A stretch of DNA of 64,000 bases from Gallionellaceae bacterium (GCA_028714735.1 JAQTLU010000001.1:248001-312000), one strand, 5' to 3'; counted from the stretch's first letter, positions 35,283 through 43,852 are shown. Notes: generated by a model from the sequence alone, not told the origin. Made by a program: numbers and translations.

Positions 35283-36671
35283 TTATTTCCCGGCTAGGCC
35301 GTCACCCTCGCCACGGAACATCGCCGGCGTCAGGTTGTACCTTTGCAGCAGGCGATAGAACTCGGTACGGTTGCGGTCGGCGATGCGGGCTGAATCGGCC
35401 ACGTTGCCGTTGGTCAGCTTGAGCAACTGCACCAAGTAGTTGCGCTCGAAGCGCTGCTTGGCCTCAGCGTAGCTCAAGGCCTCCAGGGTCGGCACCCGGA
35501 GGGCGCGCTGGACCAGCGGCAACGGGACGAGCGGCGTCGTGGTCAAGGCGCAGGACTGCTCGACCACGTTGTATAGCTGCCTGACATTACCCGGCCAAGC
35601 CGCCGTGGCCAGCGCCTCCAGCGCCTCAGGGGCGAAGCCGCTGACATCCTTACCATACTTGCCGGCGACCTGCTGGATGAAATGGCTGGCCAGCACGGGG
35701 ATATCCTCGCGCCGATCTTCCAGCCGCGGCAAAACCAACGTCACCACGTCCAGCCTATAGTAGAGATCTTCCCGGAATTGGCCATCGGCCATCGCCGCTT
35801 CCAGGTTGCGGTGGGTGGCGGAGAGTACGCGTACATTAACCGGCTCGACCCGGATCGCCCCCAGCGGCCGCACGGCCCGTTCCTGCAGTACGCGCAACAG
35901 CTTGACCTGGAGTGCCAGTGGCATGTCGCCGATCTCGTCGAGGAATAGGGTGCCACCGTCAGCCGCCTGGAACAGGCCGGCGCGGGCATTGCCGGCGCCG
36001 GTGAAGGCACCCTTGACGTGGCCAAACAGCTCGCTCTCCAGCAATTGCTCCGGGATCGCGCCGCAATTAATCGCCACAAATGGCGCCTTGGCGCGCAAGC
36101 TGGCCTGGTGGATGGCCTTGGCCAGCATCTCCTTGCCGGTGCCACTCTCGCCACGTATCAGCACGCTGGCGTCCGAGGCCGCCACTAGGCGCGCCTCTTC
36201 GAGCAGGTCGGCCATGCTGGCGCTGCGGTAGACGATATCGGCGCACCAGGCCACGTCGTCGCCTCCGCCGTGACCACTCGCGGCCGGCGAAAGCTGTAGT
36301 GCCTGCTTAATCTTCTCCAGCAGCACGCGGCTGTCGAAGGGCTTGGTCAGGTAGCCGAACACCCCGCGCGAGGTCGCCTGCACGGCATCCGGAATGCTGC
36401 CGTGGGCGGTCAGCAGGATGACCGGCAAGGTTGGCCGCGTCATCCGCACCTCCTCGAACAGGGCGAGACCATCCTTGCCCGGCAGGCGAACGTCGCTCAC
36501 CACCACGTGGGGCGGCTCGACGGCAATCTTGCTCAGCGCCTCCTCGGCCGTAGCGGCGGTGGTGACGCTAAAGCCCCAGGCATTGAGGCGCATGGAAAGC
36601 AGGCGCAGCAGGTCTTCGTCATCGTCCACGACCAGGATGTGGCGTCCCTTGCCAGTCATATCTGGTTTCAT
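35283..36671 (-). CDS. glrR: GlrR (QseF)-type sigma-54 response regulator
   Basis: A 462-aa NtrC-class activator. The receiver domain (1-125) has phospho-Asp60 in VVVSDVRLPGKDG and the GlrR-typical LLTAHGSIPDAVQAT. The AAA+ domain (about 150-385) has Walker A GESGTGKE at 174-181, the sigma-54 contact loop GAFTGA at 221-226 and Walker B GGTLFLDEIGD. A Fis-type DNA-binding helix pair follows (about 420-445: NVADSARIADRNRTEFYRLL). The ATG overlaps the QseG stop (ATGA). A perfect TGTC-N10-GACA box, the GlrR site consensus, lies at 38807 upstream of a sigma-54 promoter, so this regulator probably drives the divergent secretion operon. Confidence 0.92.
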   Translation of the reverse strand: MKPDMTGKGRHILVVDDDEDLLRLLSMRLNAWGFSVTTAATAEEALSKIAVEPPHVVVSDVRLPGKDGLALFEEVRMTRPTLPVILLTAHGSIPDAVQATSRGVFGYLTKPFDSRVLLEKIKQALQLSPAASGHGGGDDVAWCADIVYRSASMADLLEEARLVAASDASVLIRGESGTGKEMLAKAIHQASLRAKAPFVAINCGAIPEQLLESELFGHVKGAFTGAGNARAGLFQAADGGTLFLDEIGDMPLALQVKLLRVLQERAVRPLGAIRVEPVNVRVLSATHRNLEAAMADGQFREDLYYRLDVVTLVLPRLEDRREDIPVLASHFIQQVAGKYGKDVSGFAPEALEALATAAWPGNVRQLYNVVEQSCALTTTPLVPLPLVQRALRVPTLEALSYAEAKQRFERNYLVQLLKLTNGNVADSARIADRNRTEFYRLLQRYNLTPAMFRGEGDGLAGK

Positions 36672-37267
36672 TTCCGTTTTCCCGCCGCAGCCGGATAGAC
36701 CGTCAGTGTGTGTTCGATATTGGCCAGGGCATCAATCTTCTGCTGTAGCGTCTCGGCACGCAGTTGCTCTGCCTTGATCTGCTGGTTGAGCCGGATGATC
36801 TCCTGGGCAAACTTATCCATGGCGGCGGCGTTTTCCTGGTATTCCAGGTAGTGGCTGACAAGCAGGCGCGCCAAAGGATGCAAGCTCACCGCCGCCGGCC
36901 GGTCCGACTTCAAAACTGCATTCAGCATGGTCATGGCCTTATCCAGGTTGCCGCTGCCGCGTGGCTGCCCCAGGACCATGGCCAATCGGACCCGACCCTC
37001 AGGGTCTAGCGGCTCGGCGGCCAGTATCACGCGCTCCCACTCCAGGTCCTGGATCGGCAAATCCTGTAGTTGCTGGTGGTAGCGCAACAGGCTTTCCGAC
37101 ACATCCACAGCCGGGACCTCTGCCCCTGCCGCTTTCATGGCGGCGGCAGGTGGGCAAATCGCAGGCCCGAAAAGCCTGTGCTGGAGTTCGGCACAACCGC
37201 CCAGCCCCAAGAGCAGAATCAGTGTGCCGCCAACCAGCGTCGCCCGCATCGATCCATCAGCGCTCAT
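36668..37267 (-). CDS. qseG: QseG-like lipoprotein between GlrK and GlrR
   Basis: A 199-aa predicted lipoprotein. The signal sequence MSADGSMRATLVGGTLILLL leads to the lipobox LGGC, with the lipid-bearing Cys near residue 26. A C-terminal coiled-coil-like stretch follows (QQIKAEQLRAETLQQKIDAL). By position and type it matches QseG (YfhG), which in enterics modulates GlrK from the outer membrane. The start at 37267 has GAGGTG upstream and overlaps the end of glrK by 11 bases. Confidence 0.8.
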   Translation of the reverse strand: MSADGSMRATLVGGTLILLLGLGGCAELQHRLFGPAICPPAAAMKAAGAEVPAVDVSESLLRYHQQLQDLPIQDLEWERVILAAEPLDPEGRVRLAMVLGQPRGSGNLDKAMTMLNAVLKSDRPAAVSLHPLARLLVSHYLEYQENAAAMDKFAQEIIRLNQQIKAEQLRAETLQQKIDALANIEHTLTVYPAAAGKRK

Positions 37268-38660
37268 CCGGCACCTCGACACAAAAGTGTGCGCCAGGTA
37301 CGCCGGTCAGCAACCTCACCGTACCACCCATGGCCTGCAGCAACTCCCGCACGATGGACAGACCCACGCCGCTGCCCTGGCGAGGGGCCGGCGCCGGCCG
37401 CCGGCCCTGGACGAACGGCTGGAAGATACGCTCGGCGTCCTCCTCCGCCACCCCCGGGCCTTGGTCGATGACGTCGATCCCGACCCTGCCGCGGAAATGC
37501 CTGATCAGCAGCCACAACTTGCCACCCTGCGGGCTGTAGTCGATGGCATTGGAGAGCAGGTTGTCGAGCACAATCAGCATCTTTTCCGCGTCCAGCGAGG
37601 CCATGCCGTCATCGCCCTCTATGCTCACCGTCAGTCCTTTGGCCTGCACCTGCAGTTCCCGCTGCCTGACCGCCTCGGTCACCAGTTTCCGGACCTGGAC
37701 AGGGCGGTGCTGGAGCCGGAGAGCGCCATAGGAGACCGCATTGAGATCGAGCAGGCTTTCTATCTGGCGCTGCAGGACGAGTACGTTGTGCTCCAGGATG
37801 TCGACCACCTCCTGCTGCTCGCCCTCCAACTGTCCCAGTACCCGCTCCTGCAAGAGCGCGACGCCCTCGCGCAGGGCCGTCAACGGTGTCTTCAGTTCGT
37901 GCGATACGTGGCGCAAAGTTTGTCCACGGCCCGCCTCCAGTTCGGCCAGGCGCAAGCGCAGCCACTCTAGGCGGCGACCAAGCCGATCCAGATCGGCGGG
38001 CCCCTGCACGACCACCGGCACATCGAAGCGGCTTTCGCCCAGGCGTTCGATCGCCTGCTCCAGGCGCCGAACCGGCCGGCCCAGCCACCAACTCAGGGCC
38101 AAGGCCACGGCCAGGGTGCCGATCACGGCCGCCAGCAACTGCCACGCGAAACTCTGCCCGCTCGCCTCCAACTGGAGAATCAGCAAGGCATTCTGTTCGT
38201 CGATCCAGCGCTTGCCCCACTGGCTCAGACCGTCATTGAATTCCCGGAGCCTGGCCAGTAACGGCAGCAGGTCCTCTTCCCCCATCCCCTGCCGCAATCT
38301 CTTGCGCAATTCTGCCGCCGTCCGCCGCCAGTCATCCGGCAGGGATGCCAGGGAGGTCGCCGTCAGGGTCTCCAGACGCCAGATCGTGTCTGAGGACTGC
38401 GCCAGGTTGCCATCGATACGGGCGAGCAGGTCGGGGTCGCGGAGGATCAGGTACTGCCGGGCATTGCGCTCGACATCGACGGTACGGGCGGCCAGTTCCT
38501 GCATCGACTTGCTCAGCTGCAGCGACAACTCGCCGCCCTGGCGACTCTGCTGCACGAATTGCTCGACCAGCAGCCAACTGCGTACCGCGGCCCCTCCCAG
38601 CAACAACGCAATCATCACAAAACCCGCCAACATACTCTGACGAAATGAAACTCGAATCAT
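37257..38660 (-). CDS. glrK: GlrK (QseE)-type sensor histidine kinase
   Basis: A 467-aa inner-membrane kinase. Transmembrane helices lie at about 10-30 and 170-190, with a periplasmic helical domain between and a HAMP domain after. HisKA has the phospho-His in LRHVSHELKTPLTALREG, as in GlrK. The ATPase boxes are NLLSNAIDYSP, DVIDQGPGVAEED and GSGVGLSIV. It is first in the glrK-qseG-glrR operon and starts 498 bp from the divergent sigma-54 activator gene. In enterics this system responds to envelope conditions. Confidence 0.9.
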   Translation of the reverse strand: MIRVSFRQSMLAGFVMIALLLGGAAVRSWLLVEQFVQQSRQGGELSLQLSKSMQELAARTVDVERNARQYLILRDPDLLARIDGNLAQSSDTIWRLETLTATSLASLPDDWRRTAAELRKRLRQGMGEEDLLPLLARLREFNDGLSQWGKRWIDEQNALLILQLEASGQSFAWQLLAAVIGTLAVALALSWWLGRPVRRLEQAIERLGESRFDVPVVVQGPADLDRLGRRLEWLRLRLAELEAGRGQTLRHVSHELKTPLTALREGVALLQERVLGQLEGEQQEVVDILEHNVLVLQRQIESLLDLNAVSYGALRLQHRPVQVRKLVTEAVRQRELQVQAKGLTVSIEGDDGMASLDAEKMLIVLDNLLSNAIDYSPQGGKLWLLIRHFRGRVGIDVIDQGPGVAEEDAERIFQPFVQGRRPAPAPRQGSGVGLSIVRELLQAMGGTVRLLTGVPGAHFCVEVPDER

Positions 38661-38786
38661 TGAGATGTGGACATTCCCTGCTAATTAGAATTAGAAAAGC
38701 GCGAATATACCCATCCACGCAAAGTGTGATTTTTTCATATATTGCTTTTTTCGGCCAATCCGCAACAAAAAAAAATAATATATAAT

Positions 38787-38799
38787 TATCAACAAGTTA
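38787..38799 (+). promoter_or_regulatory. Candidate IHF-binding site
   Basis: TATCAACAAGTTA matches the IHF consensus WATCAA-N4-TTR at every fixed position and lies in the AT-rich part of the glrK/activator gap. IHF commonly bends DNA between an upstream activator site and a sigma-54 promoter. Here the site is 7 bp outside the activator box rather than between box and promoter, which weakens the case. Confidence 0.45.
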
Positions 38800-38806
38800 C
38801 AGAAAT

Positions 38807-38824
38807 TGTCGCTGTTCGGCGACA
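38807..38824 (+). promoter_or_regulatory. GlrR-type upstream activator site, TGTC-N10-GACA
   Basis: TGTCGCTGTTCGGCGACA is a perfect match to TGTC-N10-GACA, the GlrR-binding consensus known from the enterobacterial glmY promoter. It lies about 160 bp upstream of the -24 element at 38984, a normal distance for a sigma-54 enhancer. The glrR gene is next door. The direct link is inferred from the match. Confidence 0.75.
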
Positions 38825-38983
38825 CGCATATTCCTTGTCTGGCCGACGGAAAAATAAAAACAGGAATAATGCGTCTCCTTTTCACGACGGCAACCGTCCA
38901 GGCATTTCGCCGATAATTGATAAAGCAACAACTTATTCGCCACTAAGTGATGAATATGCTAACAAATGATAATTTAACAGTCA

Positions 38984-38999
38984 TGGCACGCATATTGCT
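38984..38999 (+). promoter_or_regulatory. Sigma-54 (-24/-12) promoter of the activator-exporter operon
   Basis: TGGCACG-CATA-TTGCT matches the sigma-54 consensus TGGCACG-N4-TTGCW at every fixed base, with GG at -24 and GC at -12 in the correct register. The expected transcription start is near 39010. It reads toward the sigma-54 activator gene at 39159. A second promoter with the same fixed bases lies at 43990. Confidence 0.9.
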
Positions 39000-39045
39000 G
39001 GGGTCCTGGCACAAAACCGATTTCCGACTTTAGGCAATGAGCCTG

Positions 39046-39075
39046 GCCGCGCTCAAGCCGGCGCGTGGCTTTTTT
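39046..39075 (+). terminator. Terminator-like hairpin in the leader of the activator operon
   Basis: A seven-base-pair GC-rich stem, GCCGCGC at 39046-39052 with GCGTGGC at 39063-39069 (one G-T pair), is followed at once by TTTTTT. It sits about 35-65 nt after the predicted sigma-54 start and before the first gene. It could end a short RNA or act as a leaky attenuator. The second sigma-54 promoter has the same arrangement. Confidence 0.6.
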
Positions 39076-39158
39076 GCGGGCGGACGGGGCGGAGACGAAA
39101 TCACCGGATGCGGAGGGCGGACCGGTACCGCAAGAGAAATTTCAACCGGGAGAAATCG

Positions 39159-40205
39159 ATGGGATTAGCGCAACAAATAACGCTGGCAACCAGCATGCCG
39201 GCCGCGGATATCGCCCTCCGCGGCATCGTAGCGCGCTCGAAGACGATGCGCGATCTACTCCAGGAGGTCGCGCTGTATTCGGATTGCGACGCCAATGCCC
39301 TGGTGCTAGGGGAAACGGGCACCGGCAAGGAATCCATCGCCCGCGCGCTGCACCAGGGACACGCCATACGCCGGCGCGGCCCCTTCGTGTCGGTCAACTG
39401 CGGCGCCATCCCCGATGGCCTGTTCGAGTCGGAATTCTTCGGCTACATGAAAGGGGCCTTCACCGGCGCGGTAAACGATCACGCCGGCTACCTGGAACAG
39501 GCCCACGGGGGCACGCTGTTTCTGGACGAACTGGGCGACCTGCCCCTCCATCAGCAGGTGAAACTGCTGCGCGTGCTGGAGCAGCGCACGGTGACGCGGC
39601 TGGGTTCGCGCACCCCCATCGAGGTCGATTTCAGGCTGGTGGCGGCGACCAACCGAGACCCGCGCCACATGACCGAGCAAGGCAGCTTCCGCGCCGACCT
39701 CTACTACCGGGTCGCGGTCCTGGTCTTCCGGCTGCCCAGTCTCGAAGAACGGGGTCCGGAGGACAAGCGAGCGATCTTCGAGACGATACTTTGGCGGGTC
39801 GCCGAGCGTAACGGCCATCGCATCGGCGCCGTGCCCGAGTGGCTGCTGGACGAGGTATCGAAGCTACGCTTCCATGGCAACGTGAGGGAACTCATCAATC
39901 TAGCCGAGCGCATCGCCATCACCTGCCAAGCCACCGGCGGCTGGAACAACGAGCAACTGCTGCCCATGCTGCGCCGCAGCCAGGAAACCATCTCGGCGTC
40001 GGCTCCGGCCATAACCTGGTCTGACCGCGACGGGGTCGAGCGCGAACGCATCCTGGCCCATCTGGAGAGCCATGGTTGGCAGCGCAAGGTGACGGCCGCG
40101 GCCCTGGGCATCAGCCGCAAGGTGTTGTGGGAAAAAATGCGCAAATACCGGCTCTATGAGCAGCCGGCGGCGGGTGGAGACGCGGGGGAACGACTTGGCA
40201 GTTGA
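39159..40205 (+). CDS. PspF-like sigma-54 activator without a sensory domain
   Basis: A 348-aa bacterial enhancer-binding protein. Only about 20 residues precede the AAA+ domain, so there is no receiver, GAF or PAS domain. Walker A is GETGTGKE (51-58), the sigma-54 contact loop GAFTGA is at 99-104, Walker B GGTLFLDELGD at 117-127, and a Fis-type helix-turn-helix at about 300-335 (KVTAAALGISRKVLWEKMRK). GGGAGA precedes the ATG; another ATG 17 codons upstream is possible. The gene overlaps the ABC exporter gene. It probably activates the second sigma-54 promoter at 43990. How its activity is restrained is unknown. Confidence 0.88.
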   Translation: MGLAQQITLATSMPAADIALRGIVARSKTMRDLLQEVALYSDCDANALVLGETGTGKESIARALHQGHAIRRRGPFVSVNCGAIPDGLFESEFFGYMKGAFTGAVNDHAGYLEQAHGGTLFLDELGDLPLHQQVKLLRVLEQRTVTRLGSRTPIEVDFRLVAATNRDPRHMTEQGSFRADLYYRVAVLVFRLPSLEERGPEDKRAIFETILWRVAERNGHRIGAVPEWLLDEVSKLRFHGNVRELINLAERIAITCQATGGWNNEQLLPMLRRSQETISASAPAITWSDRDGVERERILAHLESHGWQRKVTAAALGISRKVLWEKMRKYRLYEQPAAGGDAGERLGS

Positions 40206-42402
40206 CGCCGCCGCCCCTGGGCAGACCACCCCGGTAGAAGCCGCCACGACACCGCTAAAGCCTGCGCCTCAAGCCGCGCAGGGGGCCGAGCCACGTGCCC
40301 ACTCCGGCATCTACGCCTTCTGCCTGGTCTCGGCCTTCCACCAACGGCCGTGCGACCCCGAACTGCTAGCCATGAGCGAAGGCTACGAGCAGCGTACGGT
40401 GAGCGTGGCGGACCTGCAACTCATCGCCCGCCGGCGCGAATTCGCCGCGCGCGCCGCCAGCTTCACCTGGGTCGACCTGAAACGCCAGACCTTCCCCGTC
40501 CTGGCGGAACTGCACAACGGCGATTTCCTGGTGTTGGCGCGGGTCGAGTCCGACCGGCTGGTGCTGGTGGAACCGCGCAAGGGACAGCCGCTGGTGGCCA
40601 CCCAGGAGCAGTTTGAAACCATCTGGACCGGCCGTCTGGTGCTGTTGAAGCCCAAGCTGAGCTGGGACGACCCCAACCGCCGCTTCGGCCTGGCCTGGTT
40701 CCTGCCGGTGGTGAAGAAATACCGCAAGGTGCTGCTGGAAGTGGGCCTGGCCGCCTTCGTCATCCAGATATTCGCCCTCGCCACCCCCCTGTTCACCCAG
40801 TTGGTCATCGACAAGGTGCTTGTGCACCGCTCGCTGTCCACCCTCAATGTGCTGGGCATCGGCATGCTGGCGGTGATCGCGTTTGAGGGCGTGCTCAACG
40901 TGCTCAAGGTGCAACTGCTCACCCACACCTCCAACCGCATCGACGCGACCTTGGGTTCCCGGTTGTTCGGCCACCTGCTGCGCATCCCCCTGCGCTACTT
41001 CGAGGAACGACGGGTCGGCGACACGGTGGCGCGGGTGCGCGAGCTGGAAAGCATCCGCCAGTTCCTCACCGGGTCCAGCATGATGGCTCTGATCGACATC
41101 CTGTTCCTCGGCGTGTTCATACCGGTCATGCTGCTCTACAGCGTGCAGCTCACGCTGGTGGTGCTGGGCACCCTGCCCCTGCTGGCGGGCCTCTCGCTGG
41201 CCTCCTTCCCGGCCCTGCGCCAGCGCCTGTCCGAGCGTTTCGACCGCGGCGCTGAGTACCAGTCCTTCCTGGTCGAGGCGGTCACCGGCATCCTCACGGT
41301 CAAGGCCCTGGCGCTGGAAAACCAGATGTACCGGCGCTGGGAGGCCCTGCTCACCCGCTATGTCATGGCCTCCTACCGCACCGAGGTGCTGGCTGGAGTG
41401 GTGGGCTCACTGGGCCAGGTGGTGCAGCGCCTGATCACCCTGCTGCTGCTCTGGTACGGCGTCCATCTGGCCCTGGACGGCATCATCACCGTAGGCCAGC
41501 TGATCGCCTTCCAGATGATCGCCGGCCAGGTCACCGGACCGGTCCTGCGCATGGTGCAGACCTGGCAGCATTTCCAGCAGGTGGGCGTGTCCATCCAGCG
41601 CCTCGGCGATCTCATGAACACCCCGGCCGAGCCCATACTCAACACCGCACGCAGCAACCTGCCGCCGCTGCGCGGCCAGGTCAGCCTGCAGACGGTGCGC
41701 TTCAGCTACCGCCACGACGCGCCGCCGGTGGTGCGCGATGTCGACCTGGAAGTCGCGTCGGGCACCTTCGTCGGCATCGTCGGCAGCAGCGGTTCCGGCA
41801 AGAGCACCCTGGCCAAGCTGTTGCAGCGCCTCTATCTGCCGGACAGCGGCGCCATCCTGCTCGACGGCATCGACCTCAAGGAACTGGACCCGGTCTGGCT
41901 GCGCCGGCAGATCGGCGTGGTGTTGCAGGAGAACTACCTGTTCAACGGCAGCATCCGCGACAACATCGCCATCCACATCCCGGACATCGGGCTGGAACGG
42001 GTGCGCGAGGTAGCGACCCTGGCCGGCGCCGACGAGTTCATCGCCAACCTGCCCGACGGCTACGAGACCCTGGTCGGCGAACGCGGCGCCTCCCTGTCCG
42101 GCGGCCAGCGCCAGCGCGTCGCCATAGCCCGGGCCCTGCTGACCAATCCGCGCATACTCATCTTCGACGAGGCCACCAGCGCCCTGGACTACCAGTCCGA
42201 GCGCATCATCCAGGCCAACCTGGGGCGCATCTCGGCCGGGCGCACAGTGTTCATGGTGGCCCACCGGCTGTCGGCGGTGCGCCATGCCGACCTCATCCTG
42301 GTCATGGCCGAAGGCCAGGTGGTGGAGCGCGGGACGCATGAACAGCTGATCGCCATGGCCGGGGTCTACGCCAACCTGTTCAGCGAGGACGCTAGCGCAT
42401 GA
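40156..42402 (+). CDS. HlyB-type type I secretion ABC transporter with inactive C39-like domain
   Basis: A 748-aa inner-membrane exporter. An N-terminal C39-like domain (about 50-170) is followed by a six-helix ABC membrane domain (about 190-480) and an ATPase domain with GSSGSGKST, the signature SLSGGQRQR and Walker B ILIFDEATSALD. In the peptidase-like domain the place of the catalytic Cys reads HSGIYAF (Ser before the Gly) and the His position reads DFLVLARV, so it should bind but not cut cargo, as in HlyB. The ATG at 40156 overlaps the activator by 50 bases; a TTG at 40195 with GGGGGAA upstream is an alternative start. Confidence 0.93.
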   Translation: MSSRRRVETRGNDLAVDAAAPGQTTPVEAATTPLKPAPQAAQGAEPRAHSGIYAFCLVSAFHQRPCDPELLAMSEGYEQRTVSVADLQLIARRREFAARAASFTWVDLKRQTFPVLAELHNGDFLVLARVESDRLVLVEPRKGQPLVATQEQFETIWTGRLVLLKPKLSWDDPNRRFGLAWFLPVVKKYRKVLLEVGLAAFVIQIFALATPLFTQLVIDKVLVHRSLSTLNVLGIGMLAVIAFEGVLNVLKVQLLTHTSNRIDATLGSRLFGHLLRIPLRYFEERRVGDTVARVRELESIRQFLTGSSMMALIDILFLGVFIPVMLLYSVQLTLVVLGTLPLLAGLSLASFPALRQRLSERFDRGAEYQSFLVEAVTGILTVKALALENQMYRRWEALLTRYVMASYRTEVLAGVVGSLGQVVQRLITLLLLWYGVHLALDGIITVGQLIAFQMIAGQVTGPVLRMVQTWQHFQQVGVSIQRLGDLMNTPAEPILNTARSNLPPLRGQVSLQTVRFSYRHDAPPVVRDVDLEVASGTFVGIVGSSGSGKSTLAKLLQRLYLPDSGAILLDGIDLKELDPVWLRRQIGVVLQENYLFNGSIRDNIAIHIPDIGLERVREVATLAGADEFIANLPDGYETLVGERGASLSGGQRQRVAIARALLTNPRILIFDEATSALDYQSERIIQANLGRISAGRTVFMVAHRLSAVRHADLILVMAEGQVVERGTHEQLIAMAGVYANLFSEDASA

Positions 42403-43799
42403 AACCGATCCGTCAGCGCATCGCTGTTCGGGTCGCGCAACTGCGGCGGGCGCTGCTGGCCCGGCAGGAAACGGCACGGGTGCGCGAGCTGCGCCGTCTC
42501 GAACAGGATTTCCTGCCGCCCCTGCTGGAGATCCAGGACAGCCCGCCCTCGCCGCACAAGCGCATGGTGCTCTGGTCCCTGCTGCTGCTGCTGTTCATCG
42601 CCCTGCTGTGGAGCTGGTTCGGCCGCATCAACGTGGTCGCCACGGAGGCCGGGCGGTTCATCCCTAACAGCCGCCTGCAGGTCGTCCAGCCCTCGCAGAC
42701 CGGAGTGGTCAAGGCCATCCGGGTCCGGGTCGGCCAGCAGGTGCGCGCCGGCGACTCCTTGGTCGAACTCGATGCCGAGTCGCTCGCCGCCAGCCAGGCC
42801 GCGGTCGAACAGAACGTCAGCCTGAACGAACTGAAGCAGCGCCGCCTTGCCGGGCAACTGGCCAACCAGAGCCCCAACCAGGCCGGCCCGGACGCGGACG
42901 CGGGCGAGGCCGATGCGACGCAGCGCGGCCTCTGGCGGGCGGAGTTGGACGCCTATCGCAGCCAGCAGCGCAGCGCGGCAGCGACGGTGCGCGAGGCTGC
43001 GGCCGAACTCGCCGCCGGCGAGGCGCTACTGGCCGGCCAGCGACATGCCATCGCCATCGCCGATGAGCAGGTGGCGAGCGCCAAGCTGTTGGCCGATCTG
43101 GGAGCGATCGCGCGCAACGACTATCTGCAGAGCGAACGCGACCGCCTGGCCCAGCAAGGCGAACTGGCCTCCCGGCGCGAGCGGGTGGAAACGTTCAGGG
43201 CTCGCCTGGTCTCGGCACGCGAGGCGCTGGCGCGGCTGGATGCGGAACGGCGCATGCGACTGCTCGACCAGATGGAGAACACCCAGCAGCAGCGTTACAC
43301 CCTGGCGGAAAGCCGCGCCAGGATTTCCCACGATCTGGCCGCGCAGAGCCTGCGGGCGCCCGTGGACGGCACGGTCCAGGCCGTCAACGTCACCTCCCTG
43401 GGCGAGGTGGTGGCGCCGAAGCAGGACGTGGTGACCATCGTCCCCAGGGCGGCGCCGCTCATCGTCGAGATCCGCGTTGCCAACCAGGATGCCGGATTCG
43501 TCAAGGTCGGCCAGCCGGTCGAGGTCAAGGTCGACGCCTTCCCGTTCATGCAGTACGGCGTGCTGCCGGGCCGGCTCACCTGGATCAGTCCTGACACCGA
43601 GACGGATACGCAGCAGGGCCTGTACTACCGCGCCTGGGTCGAATCCGATCGGGCCTACCTGATGCATGCCGGCCGGGAGTTGCCGATGCGGCCGGGCATG
43701 TCGGTGACCGTGGACGTGAAGACTGGCGAACGACGCATCATCGATTTCTTTCTCTCACCTTTGTTGAAGAACATCAATGAGAGCCTGTCCGTCCGTTGA
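42399..43799 (+). CDS. HlyD-type membrane fusion (adaptor) protein
   Basis: A 466-aa periplasmic adaptor for type I secretion. A cytoplasmic N-terminal segment leads to one membrane helix (about 55-75, LWSLLLLLFIALLWSWFG). Then comes the first half of the lipoyl domain, a long coiled-coil hairpin (about 130-310), the second lipoyl half (LRAPVDGTVQAVNVTSLGEV), and the beta-barrel with VTIVPRAAPLIVEIRVANQD. The C-terminal PGMSVTVDVKTGERRIIDF and the ending FLSPLLKNINESLSVR are typical of HlyD. The start overlaps the exporter stop (ATGA). Confidence 0.94.
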   Translation: MKPIRQRIAVRVAQLRRALLARQETARVRELRRLEQDFLPPLLEIQDSPPSPHKRMVLWSLLLLLFIALLWSWFGRINVVATEAGRFIPNSRLQVVQPSQTGVVKAIRVRVGQQVRAGDSLVELDAESLAASQAAVEQNVSLNELKQRRLAGQLANQSPNQAGPDADAGEADATQRGLWRAELDAYRSQQRSAAATVREAAAELAAGEALLAGQRHAIAIADEQVASAKLLADLGAIARNDYLQSERDRLAQQGELASRRERVETFRARLVSAREALARLDAERRMRLLDQMENTQQQRYTLAESRARISHDLAAQSLRAPVDGTVQAVNVTSLGEVVAPKQDVVTIVPRAAPLIVEIRVANQDAGFVKVGQPVEVKVDAFPFMQYGVLPGRLTWISPDTETDTQQGLYYRAWVESDRAYLMHAGRELPMRPGMSVTVDVKTGERRIIDFFLSPLLKNINESLSVR

Positions 43800-43852
43800 C
43801 CTGCGGCCGGTAGCCACCGGCCGCGGCGGCATGGACGGTATTGTCGGCCCCG

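Larger units (their letters stand above)
38661..39158. other. 498-bp regulatory region between glrK and the secretion operon
   Basis: No convincing gene is present. The region is strikingly AT-rich at 38680-38800 and 38860-38980 compared with the rest of the window. It contains an IHF-like site, a perfect GlrR-type box, a perfect sigma-54 promoter and a terminator-like hairpin, each listed separately, all reading rightward toward the activator and exporter genes. A small palindrome GACGG-caa-CCGTC at 38886-38898 and a TGTC half-box at 38836 lie between the GlrR box and the promoter. Confidence 0.8.

Noticed and set aside
38668-38690. A TGG...TGC stretch in the glrK/activator gap as another sigma-54 promoter
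   Set aside because: The GG to GC spacing is one base short, and the other fixed bases do not match.
38742-38969. A 75-codon open frame in the AT-rich gap left of the sigma-54 activator
   Set aside because: Lys/Asn-rich with no ribosome-binding site, and it runs across the IHF-like site and the GlrR box; it looks like chance coding in AT-rich DNA.
40156-40700. Active C39 peptidase / bacteriocin maturation transporter
   Set aside because: Ser replaces the catalytic Cys and Asp the His, so a C39-like binding domain as in HlyB fits better.
43699-43720. TGTC-N10-GACG inside the adaptor gene as a second GlrR box
   Set aside because: It is one base off the consensus and lies in coding sequence with a codon-level explanation.
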